NCBI GenBank assembly: GCA_960531495.1 | Contig: OY482848.1 | Span: forward strand, 35,746,817-35,810,816 | Direction of reading: 5' to 3' | DNA length: 64,000 bases | Source: Zeus faber | Taxonomy: Eukaryota; Chordata; Actinopteri; Zeiformes; Zeidae | Shown: positions 55,811-64,000 of the stretch, piece after piece | Layout: each line of letters opens with the position of its first letter | Position numbering within the stretch: position 1 is the first letter of the stretch | Notes under the pieces: generated by a model | Databases searched by the model: none | The model's input: only the letters and a program-made list of their open reading frames with translations | What the model was told of the DNA's origin: nothing | Program-made: the position numbers and the translations under genes

Positions 55811-57140
55811 GCTGTTCCATCTGCCCTGCAAGCTGGTGTGGTGGATCTGGGTCAGTTCAGGAGCTTCACCTGGAAACACCGTCCGACCTGCACCAACACT
55901 AAGCTGCAGCAGATGCTCCTCGGACGACTTTAATTCTGGAACGTGAGCGTCACCGTGTGACTCCCACGTTTGAAGGAAAGACCTTTTTATCTCTGATTTG
56001 TTGTCATCAAGTCTCTCATGTGACCTGGAACTTGAGCTCGATGAGACTCTACTGATTCAATGAAACATTCATTTTGTAATTCGGTTGAAAACTTCTTTCA
56101 AGTGAACTTCCCGAACTCTGCAGCTTGTTGTGTTGGGTGGAGATCTCATAATCTGGTGTTTTTCACTTTTCATAATTTGCGTCAATTAAACAATATTCTG
56201 ACTTTAGCGTAATCTTCATAGAGTGCAAAACGTATTATTCCAGAACGCTCAGGTGAAGGAGTACAAGGTGAGCCGGTGTTTCTGGTGCTGCACTGTTTTG
56301 CTTTCAAGGATGCTTTGGCTATTTTCCATCCCAGGACTGATTTAAATGTTGCTTTCCATCTCCGTTCATATCACACGCTTTACTGCCGAGAAACTCTCCT
56401 GCATCGGCTGCAGTGCGATGGGGCAAACGTTTAATTCTTAAAAAAAATGTTAATGTTAAATCTCACACTATATTGTATATTTAAGCACTTTGGAATTTGA
56501 ATAAGAAATTCCACAGAATCTTCCGACCGATATCGACGTCCAGCGCTCGGAGGACCGCCACGTCGCCTGACCACCTGCTGCTTCCGATCAGGGTTGTTTT
56601 TCCCAGTTTATTACGCTCCCTTTCTCACTCCAAATGAAACAATAAAGAACAGTGATGTGTGACGGGGCGGGCCTCCCGTGCAGGTCAGCGAGGTGCGGCC
56701 CAGCTCCATCTGCTGCTAATCTGTTCCAGCTGCTTCTGTCTACTCCCATTAGAGCAGACTCAGGGTCAGGGAGCCGCCCGACTCTTGAGATTACGCTCAG
56801 ATTAACTGCGACGCTGGTACCTGCAGCCTGGTGACCATGCTCCGCCCGTGGCTTCCAGTTAAGTGGAAGCGGCTTTTTGGAGCAGATGAACAGTTTGGAC
56901 AAGACGCCCCGAAAGCTGAGAGGGATTTGACCCCCTGTTGTGCTACTTCCACACGTTTCACTGGAACCCAAGTCGTTTGGATTCAAAATCAAACAAGATG
57001 AGGAGACTGTGGTTCAGTAAAAAAATAGATCTATTGGTTACGTTACTGCCCAACTTGAAGCTGCAGTAAAACCACACACACAAAGACAAATAGCAACAGG
57101 TGCAGAAGCAGAAAACAGGTGCAAATGTTACAACAAACAA
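55811..57140. other. Intergenic DNA, no supported gene
   Basis: No recognisable exon or repeat. The segment at 56520-56900 is moderately GC-rich. Confidence 0.3.
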
Positions 57141-57142
57141 AA

Positions 57143-57145
<3 letters not shown>

Positions 57146-57241
<96 letters not shown>

Positions 57242-57335
57242 TTTGCGGTGGACCCCCTGTAATTCCTTCAAGGACCCCTAGGGGTCCTCTGTGGTCCTCA
57301 GACCACAGTTTGGGATCCCTGGTTGGCTGAAGACC
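57146..57335 (-). repeat. (TG)n-(CA)n junction beside a dispersed repeat end
   Basis: About 60 bp of (TG)n runs into (CA)n through GTGTACACAC, making a self-complementary tract at 57146-57240. It is followed by GGACCCCCTGTAATTCC, then AGGACCCCTAGGGGTCC and CACAGTTTGGGATCCCTGG, the reverse of the repeat at 253-305. A TG tract also follows the copy at 253. Confidence 0.8.
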
Positions 57336-57970
57336 TTTGACACCTTGACTCAGTGAGTTACACACAGTGTGTCACTGTACCTGGATTCTGAACTTCACAG
57401 CTCTACTCTGTGAATATTTTTTATGTCAATATTTTTGTAAAAATCGCCGATTAAAGGAGTTATTCACTATTTTTTATGTTCCTGAATTTATTCATTGGAG
57501 TTAAATAACTTTGAGCAGCACGATGGTATAATAATACCTGAAATCAACTCATCATCATGTTGTATCATGATACGTTTTATTTATTTGAAGTAAACAAAAC
57601 ATTTTCAATATTTGTGCAAAAGTACTCAGTACTAGTTCTCCACCTGAAAAATATGGTATTGGCGCATTACTAGTTTGAATCAAGGGTTGCAAATACAAAT
57701 AACATGAATAATATTATGAACAAATGTCAACATACGGTACATAAATGAACACTTACTACACCTTAAAATGTACAAAGATATTTCACTTCTAGAGGACACG
57801 TAGAAAAGTCAGCAGCAGGTCCAGTCCATCAGTCCATCTCACCAGATCTGGGACAAAGAACGGTGAAATGCTGTGGTGAAAGAGTTCTGTTGGGAGGTGG
57901 AGGAAGGACGGGGATCCCACCTCTGTCCCGGAGTCACTTTCCTCCACTTCATCAACTCGCGGATCCTCCT
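57336..57970. other. 3' side of the RhoU-like gene
   Basis: Presumably includes the 3' UTR of the minus-strand gene; no unequivocal poly(A) signal was chosen among several AT-rich options. Confidence 0.3.
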
Positions 57971-57974
57971 CATT

Positions 57975-59645
57975 TCACTTGATCTGGCAGGCCGTCTCCC
58001 CCACCAGGCAGCTGATCTTCCTCCACCAGGTCTCCGTCAGGCTCCTGATCTTCTCGGGTGTCCTCCTCCTCAGGGTGAGCCTGGGGTGCTCCGGGCCGGC
58101 GCCGGGCACCTGGATGCTCGCCAGTATGGCCGAGTCGAAGGCGTCCTTCAGGTTCTTCTGGGTCAGTGCCGAGCACTCGGCGAAGCCCGCCGCCCCGATC
58201 TCCTGGGCCAGCTGCCGGCCCTCCTCGGTGCCCACCGGCCGCTCCTGGCTGCGAGCCAGCTGGATCAGGACCTGCACATCCTCCCGCAGGTCCACCTGGG
58301 TGCCCACCAGGACCAGCGGGGCCCCGGGGCAGTGCTGCCGGATCTCGGGCACCCAGCGCTCGGTCAGGCTGCGGAAGGACGAGGGCCGGACCACGCTGTA
58401 GCACAGCAGGAAGACATCGGCGTTCCGGTAGCAGAGAGGACGCAGGCGGTCCAGGTCGTCCTGCAGGAAGAGGGGAAGGTAGAACCATGAGGAGTGGAAG
58501 CCCCCAGCCAATCCTACACACCTCCCTCAATAGAGGTTGGTACTGAGTACTGGCTCCTGGGTACTGGGAGCTGACTACTGGGTTCTGGGTTCTGGGAATT
58601 TCAGCTGAGGACATGACTTTCAACAGGAAGAGAAGGTGTTTCCATATTGTGAGAGAGAAGTCATGTTCCTGGGACAGAACACCAGAAGGAAGAAGGAGGA
58701 TGACGAGGGTTTGGTGCCATGAAACACTGCTTGATGAAGGTCTTTGGCCCCGAGCCCTGGTTCACCAAATATATGTATATGTACATATCTGCGGACGGGG
58801 CCACAGGGAGAGGAAGTGAAGTCAACTTATTCGACGTCCTGTGACTCAGGATGAGGATTAAGGACCCTGCAGGGGGTGGGAGCGGAGGGGAGGGGCAGCT
58901 CTTCCAAAACTGAAAGCTGAAGCTGTGATCTTACATTGAGCGATCCATCCAGGAGCCCCCATCTCTGCGGCCACAAGGCGGGAGGAAGCAGAAGGAAGGA
59001 AAAGGGCTTTTAGTTTGAGAGGCCAACCCCATTCACATCATACGACCCCGAGAGGATCGCCACATCCAAACGGTCGCCACCGGACATCCGATGGACCCCG
59101 ATGGGACCTCCTGAAGCAGAACCCCCCCCCCCCCCCCCCCGGGGACCCCAGGTTGAGAACCCGGCGTGAGGTGTGCGATCACTCACCTGTCCTGCCATGT
59201 CGCAGAGCTGCAGCCGCACCGGTTTCCCGTCAACCACCACAATCACTGGGGACGCCGAGGTCAAAGATCAAAGTCTCAAACAAAACCAGGTGATAATGAC
59301 GGTAATAAATACGACATTTGAAGCTGTAGCGTTCGAGGCTAAAGCCCGTTCGTCGAGACAGGTCAAAGGTCAGTCACCTGTAAAGTTGTCGAAGGCGGTG
59401 GGGACGTACTCGGCCGGGTACCCGTTGGTGGTGTAGCTGACGATCAGGCCGGTCTTCCCCACGGCTCCGTCTCCCACCAGGACGCAGTTCACCCGGCGCT
59501 CCGGCAGAGAGCCCGAGCGCCGCCGCTTGGCGCTCAGCGGGAAGTCTCGGCTCCGCGGGCGCCGCGGCGGGACGCGGGGGTCCGACGTGCACTGCGGGTC
59601 CGAGACCCGGCGGTACCGGTGCTTGCCGCCCTCCTGCTCCGGCAT
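57975..59645 (-). CDS. rhou: Rho-family small GTPase, RhoU-like
   Basis: Exons in transcript order are 59645-59378, 59245-59187 and 58460-57975, giving 270 residues with matching phases. The N-terminus is long and basic/proline-containing ([12 protein letters not shown]), as in RhoU, where it binds SH3 adaptors. GTPase motifs: P-loop GDGAVGKTG, switch [22 protein letters not shown] in place of [14 protein letters not shown] and [18 protein letters not shown]. The C-terminal [18 protein letters not shown] agrees with RhoU (RTPDKMKNLSKSWWKK) much better than with RhoV. RhoU is an atypical, fast-cycling GTPase acting on adhesion, filopodia and Pak/Par6 signalling, with palmitoylated C-terminal cysteine. 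Here the SCLV that aligns with the usual end is followed by eight more residues ending CQIK. Start: the frame is open upstream, but MPEQEGG at 59645 gives the normal length. Confidence 0.85.
59110..59165 (-). repeat. Poly(C) run and hAT-like repeat end in rhou intron 2
   Basis: About 18 consecutive C followed by GGGGACCCCAGGTTGAGAAC; the reverse reads GTTCTCAACCTGGGG, a common hAT-type terminus. Confidence 0.5.
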
Positions 59646-59914
59646 GGTCCGCTGACTGGTCTGGGTCCGAGGGCTTTGGGTCGGCGGGGCGGTCTGCGTC
59701 CTGACTCCCTGTGGCTGGTGTCCGGGTCCTAAGAGGCTTAGAGGCTCCAGGTGAAATGGACTAAGCTCAGCGGAAATCCAGCGCCCGCCTCCTGCCACGC
59801 CCCGGGGCCACGTGCCGAACATGAAGGAACTGTTGGAAAGTGGAAGGGATTGCCTGTTTTGGAAGTGACCTGACATGAAGATAGTAGGTCTACAGGTCTA
59901 TTGCGTATTGACGC

Positions 59915-60090
59915 TGTGGTTCCCAACGTGGGGTCTGGGGACCTCTCAGGGGTCCTTCCAAAAGGGTCAATACTTTAACTCTACACACCCCTGTGTCCAT
60001 CTCAAGGTGCACCGTGAAGAGAGCACCCGCTCACGACTCTTTGGATCCTGCTTTCGATGTTATCTCCCAAACTGGAGGAGACGCTGAAAC
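59915..60090 (+). repeat. Dispersed repeat copy (GGTTCCCAACGTGGGGTC)
   Basis: Opens GGTTCCCAACGTGGGGTCTG, then GGGGACCTCTCAGGGGTCC, matching 253-305. Lies just upstream of the rhou start. Confidence 0.55.
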
Positions 60091-60099
60091 GGATCCAAC

Positions 60100-60739
60100 A
60101 ATTCAAATATTGAGATTCTCTGACGGAATCTGATCAAACGGATCAAACTGAGGCTCCTCGATCCTCGCTGTGTGGAGTCAGACGACCCCCTGCTGGTCCA
60201 GCCAGACCGGCAGGAAGGAGCCAACCTCCTCCTCCCAGAAGATCTCAGACTAGTTTGTTTTTTATTGTGCTTTTAGATTTTTATCTCTGTGCTTTCATTT
60301 TTCGATGCTTTTAGGATCCGTGTGAAGAAGGAAGGAAAAAAACGATGAACGGAGACATCACAAAACATCGCCGTGAGCTCATCTCCGCGACGTCTTCCTT
60401 CTCCTCCTCTGAGTCATCGCCGGGCCGACCGGGCCAGACGTCGTCGTCGATGTCAGAACCGGGTCGAAGACACGTCGCGTTTTTTTCCGGTTCCGCAGTG
60501 AGCGCACACGTCTTCCGGATGGGTGAAGCGGGAGGGGGGAATCCAACGTGGCGAGCGCGGGAAACGGGGGGAAGGCTTCCACTGGGCAGCGGCAGCGGCG
60601 GGTCACAGCGACGCACGCCTGGAGCCAAGGAAGAAGATGGTGGAGGTCGAGGCTCAGACGCGTGAGAAACCCTGTCCTGACTGTTACCGAACGGCATTAA
60701 GGCAGAGTCACAGCAAAACAAGAGCAGAGCTTCCTGCCT

Positions 60740-60740
<1 letters not shown>
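60100..60740. other. Upstream region of rhou, CpG-rich patches
   Basis: The stretch 60360-60620 is CpG-rich and could be part of a promoter for the minus-strand gene or another unit. No exon recognised. Confidence 0.3.
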
Positions 60741-60746
<6 letters not shown>

Positions 60747-60787
<41 letters not shown>

Positions 60788-60822
60788 AACACACACATGC
60801 ACACACACACACACACACAGAG
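60747..60822. repeat. (CA)n microsatellite
   Basis: CA dinucleotides with ATATACACAA and TG interruptions. Confidence 0.9.
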
Positions 60823-61210
60823 TACACAAAGCCTCCATTCTACTCATGTACAAACAATCCCCTCAAAGCGAGCCCCCACATCTGATAAAGTGGGGACCTA
60901 ATCAGGATCTCCGTGGGCCCCCGGGGCCCCCGGTTGCAGTTTTCAGACCCGGGCAAATACATTTAGTCAATCTGGAGTTCAGGATTAGGGACCCCCCCCC
61001 TGCACCCCTCCTATCTCCTCTTTTTGATGGGATCAGCTGAGCGGTGAGGCCCCCCTGCCGGGCCCCAGGGGACCAGCCGCTCTGACTCTATAGTTATGGC
61101 CCCGGAGCCATCTGTCCCCAGGCACATTCACACAGCCACCAGAAGGACACGGCATGTGCACGTTTAAATGACGAACACAACTTTCCCAGGACACACAGGC
61201 CTGACCCCGC
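60823..61210. other. Unique GC-rich non-coding sequence
   Basis: GATAAAGTGGGGACC and CTATAGTTATGGCCCCGG belong to a non-repetitive stretch that could be conserved regulatory DNA near rhou; only comparison with other fish would tell. Confidence 0.25.
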
Positions 61211-61215
61211 CCCGC

Positions 61216-61330
61216 CCCCATCCACCCATCCTTCCATCCACCCATCCACCCATCCTTCCATCCACCCACCCATCCATCCATCCACCCATCCACCCATCCT
61301 TCCATCCACCCATCCATCCATCCTTCCTTC
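61216..61330. repeat. CATCCACC / CATCCTTC minisatellite
   Basis: Tandem tetramer-based units (CATC, CACC, CTTC) with a longer repeat of about 44 bp. Confidence 0.85.
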
Positions 61331-61895
61331 AGGAAATATTGTCTGAATATGAATCAGTGCATTCAACCACGCCCCCAGTTTCTCACGACAGGATATGAAA
61401 ACATCCTCCAGTCAATCTCATTTCACCTGATTCACTCGTCCTTCTTCTCATTCATAGAAATACATTGACTTCAGCGCGTTCCAGGAGTTTCTCTAGACTT
61501 CAAAAAACATTTCTAACCCCCAACCTTGAAAGCGTAGATTTAAAAAATGGAGCCCACCTCCATGTCTGGCCTTGCTTCCTTTTTATTAGTACAGAGGAGA
61601 ATTTCACGGGAGTGAAAAACAACCTGCGCCCGACGAGCTCCCAAAGTGTTATGATTCCAGTCGTGTAGCGACACCGTGCATCACTGCACCTCTCCTGCCG
61701 CTCTGCTCTGTACTTGACTGACGTACTGTGCATGTACTGCCGCTCTGCTCTTGGTTTCTTGGCCGTGTCGAGTGTGGGAAGCCATGAACACAAACTCTCT
61801 TACCAGCGACTGTGTTTGAGTCCTTCTGCGGACGGAATAAAACTACATCTTAAAAGAGAAGAATGAACACTGTGTATGCTAATCACGCAGAAGGA
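61331..61895. other. Intergenic DNA, no supported gene
   Basis: No domain or repeat recognised. Confidence 0.3.
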
Positions 61896-61896
61896 G

Positions 61897-61898
61897 CC

Positions 61899-61935
<37 letters not shown>
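61897..61935. repeat. (CA)n microsatellite
   Basis: About 19 CA units. Confidence 0.9.
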
Positions 61936-61938
<3 letters not shown>

Positions 61939-62090
61939 TGGAGGTGCTGTGAAATGGGAGGATAGAGAGGGATCAGCTGATTGGTAAAATTGATTCTGAA
62001 AAGAGGGAGGAGGAGGGGGAGGGGCCACATGGTAAAATGTGTAGGATCCTGCACGGGTGTGTTCATGAATGGGGCTGGAATTGTTGCAAG

Positions 62091-62093
<3 letters not shown>

Positions 62094-62135
<42 letters not shown>

Positions 62136-62202
62136 GGGTTCAGAGTAGGTGGATTGGGCTTGTCTCTGGGAGCCATGGGGAGGACAATGGGCTACGGGGG
62201 TG

Positions 62203-62271
<69 letters not shown>
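62094..62271. repeat. Two (TG)n microsatellites
   Basis: (TG)n at 62094-62128 and a longer one at 62204-62271, separated by unique sequence. Confidence 0.9.
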
Positions 62272-62273
<2 letters not shown>

Positions 62274-62557
62274 GGGGGCGTCGTGTCACACGCTTCTGCT
62301 TTGTGGCTCGGTCAACAGGCGTGTGCCGCCGTGTCGTCTCGACTCCCTCGCCGGCTGTCGGCGGCGGGCGGAGGAGCCTGAGAACCGGGCCCCGGGGCCT
62401 TTAATGAGGGGGCGTGCTGCTTCTTATCAAAGATGGACACGCCATCATTAGAAACACACACACACACAGCGGCACGGGGGGACGCCCTCTGAAAGAACCA
62501 CGGCAACGTGTGTGTTCAGACGCTGACACCTGTTCATGATGCATCAGAAGCTGCAAT

Positions 62558-62616
62558 GAGGGTGTGGTGCGTTGAGGAGGGTGTGGTGCGCACCCTCCTC
62601 AACGCACCACACCCTC
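62558..62616. repeat. Perfect 26-bp inverted repeat with 7-nt loop
   Basis: The left arm GAGGGTGTGGTGCGTTGAGG plus AGGGTG (62558-62583) is exactly complementary to the right arm at 62591-62616. The loop is TGGTGCG. A transcript or single strand would form a very stable hairpin. Confidence 0.9.
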
Positions 62617-62650
62617 ACCCTCAATGCCTTACTTCTACATTTCAAGACCA

Positions 62651-62935
62651 CCGTCAGCACTTTTTCTTTTTCTTCTTCTCCTTCTTTTTCTTCTTTTTCT
62701 TCTTCCTCCTTTTTCGTCTTCCTCTTCATCTTCCTTCTTCTTTCTCTTTTTCTTCTTTCTCTTCTTCATCTTATTCTTCCTCTTCATCTTCCTTCTTCTT
62801 CTTCCTTTTCTCTTTCTTCTTCATCTCCTTATTCATCTTCCATTTTTCTTCTTCCTCTTCATCTTCCTTCTTCTCCTTCTTCTTCTCCTTTTTCTTCTTC
62901 CTCTTCCTCTTCCTCCTCTTCCTCACTACCTCTGC
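62651..62935. repeat. Polypyrimidine (CTT)n tract
   Basis: About 285 bp almost entirely C and T on the plus strand, built from TTC, CTT and TCATC words. Homopurine-homopyrimidine DNA of this length may form triplex structures. The serine/phenylalanine and lysine/glutamate frames across it are not genes. Confidence 0.95.
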
Positions 62936-62949
62936 CTCTGAGGTCGTCA

Positions 62950-63350
62950 TCATTAAGTTTTGGCCATAAAACGTGTTGCACTGCTTGCGGCTGCACCGAG
63001 TCCTTTTTTAATGTGCTTGGCGGTGGCCTGTGGCCCCCATATGGCCGGAGAGAGGGAGCGAGGGAGGGGGGAGATAGAGAGGCAGCATTGTCACGGTGTT
63101 TGGTGAGAGCAGGGGTGGGATGGGTGGAGGGCGGGGGGCATGACGCTGCAGCCGTGGCAGCTGGCGGCCCAGCTTGTGGGGGCCAGCGCCTCACAATGGA
63201 GAGCCGTCCCCCTGGGGCCGGTGATTTAGGACAGGGCTCTCCGGACAGGCCCCCGGAGAGTAGGACACCCACCCCCCTCCGGCCCACGGCACCGACCTCC
63301 TTCAGCTTCCCACCACCGCCCACTGACCAACCCCGCCCCTCCCCCCCGTG
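62950..63350. other. Unique GC-rich sequence, no supported gene
   Basis: The reverse-strand frame through here is opened only by the adjoining simple repeats. Confidence 0.3.

Positions 63351-63354
<4 letters not shown>

Positions 63355-63387
<33 letters not shown>
63355..63387. repeat. (CA)n microsatellite
   Basis: About 16 CA units. Confidence 0.9.
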
Positions 63388-63388
<1 letters not shown>

Positions 63389-63876
63389 TCCTTAAGCTCC
63401 GCCTCCTGGGACGGTGAGCAGCCTCTGGATGGAGGCAGAGCATTCCGTAGGTGGAGACAACAGGTGCACACGGATCCTCTGTCGTCCGGCGACAGCTGAG
63501 AGATGGGGCAGGGGTGGGGTGGGGGGGCTGGAGTGGGGGTGGAGTGGGGGTGGAGGTGTTATTGTCACCCAGTGCTGCACCGGAGGGCTGCTGCTTCTCC
63601 CTTTCTCTGTTCTCGCCCATCTTGAACAAAAACAGGCCTTTTTTTCCTCGCGTAACCTGGTCCGCGCCCTCCCTCTTCCTCCCCTCCATTCCCAGCTCGC
63701 ACCTGCCGGCTCCACCCCGCACCACCCCGCACCACCCCGCTCCACCCCAGCGGCCCCTTACCTCCACACACAACCTGCCATTGAGTCGGGCCACGTTACC
63801 GCCGGCCTCCGTCTGGAGCACGGGGGAGAAAAAAAGCAGAAGACAAAAAGAGATCAGGGGCTGCACCTAGAGAGCG
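63388..63876. other. Unique GC-rich sequence, no supported gene
   Basis: Short CACCCCGC repeats near 63710-63750. Nothing else recognised. Confidence 0.3.
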
Positions 63877-64000
63877 CACACACACACATACACACACAAA
63901 AACATACACACATATACACACACAAATATACACACATATACACACACACAATCATACACACACACGCACACAAAATCATACACACACACACAATCATACA
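63877..64000. repeat. CA-rich microsatellite running off the window
   Basis: ACACACAT, CAAAATCATA and CACACG mixtures to the last base. Confidence 0.85.

Noticed and set aside
54478..55933. Proline-rich and glycine/methionine-rich frames of up to 366 codons
   Set aside because: Both strands open over the 15-bp minisatellite; low complexity only.
57043..57330. VCVCVC/THTHTH frames
   Set aside because: Translations of TG/CA microsatellites; the same applies to such frames elsewhere in the window.
60311..60853. 180-codon reverse frame upstream of rhou
   Set aside because: Starts within a microsatellite and is low in recognisable content; no support for an exon.
62508..62969. Serine/phenylalanine-rich and lysine/glutamate-rich frames
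   Set aside because: By-products of the polypyrimidine tract.

Overview
The window looks like a ray-finned fish (probably teleost) genomic segment. The evidence is split, intron-containing genes; fish-type L2 and Rex/CR1-like LINE pieces; tRNA-headed SINEs whose L2-like tail ends in ATGTA repeats; many CA/TG microsatellites; and fish-style CD22/sialoadhesin-like Ig exons. Nothing looks bacterial: no operons and no CRISPR.

Left half (about 4-39 kb): two tandem CD22/sialoadhesin-like immunoreceptor genes, both on the minus strand. Gene B (38704 down to 32848) can be followed from signal-peptide exon through V, C2, V, C2 and C2 Ig exons to a transmembrane exon and a short tail; the splice phases I checked by hand agree (the V1/C2-1/V2 joins were not all checked). 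Gene A (20795 down to 15222, probably on to 4440) has the same order, but I found no transmembrane exon. Around and inside the two genes lie a Ty3/gypsy-type LTR element with integrase ahead of reverse transcriptase (11.3-14.8 kb), an unclassified DNA transposon (16.7-18.0 kb), a decayed endogenous-retrovirus pol/pro remnant interrupted by an L2 LINE (25.4-28.5 kb), a relic with OTU-like and second protease-like domains (29.9-32.3 kb), a LINE reverse-transcriptase relic (35.8-36.8 kb), a hAT-type MITE with perfect 8-bp target duplication (38.06-38.39 kb) and several SINEs.

Middle (39-56 kb): a repeat-rich zone with satellites of 51, 10, 16, 41/43, 37 and 15 bp units, enclosing a three-exon plus-strand gene recognised as ccsap (centriole, cilia and spindle-associated protein), coding 46950-48646, with a CpG-rich putative promoter and untranslated exon near 44.55-44.69 kb. 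Satellite DNA fills most of its first intron.

Right end (57-64 kb): a three-exon minus-strand Rho GTPase closest to RhoU (59645 down to 57975), then microsatellites, a 26-bp perfect inverted repeat and a long polypyrimidine tract. CCSAP and RHOU also lie near each other on human 1q42, so this looks like conserved synteny; the Ig cluster beside it is the variable part. The genes do not form one pathway: the receptors would act at leukocyte surfaces, ccsap at centrioles and spindle microtubules, and the RhoU-like GTPase in cytoskeletal signalling.

All coordinates of exons are hand-derived from splice signals and reading frames; no alignment or database search was possible.
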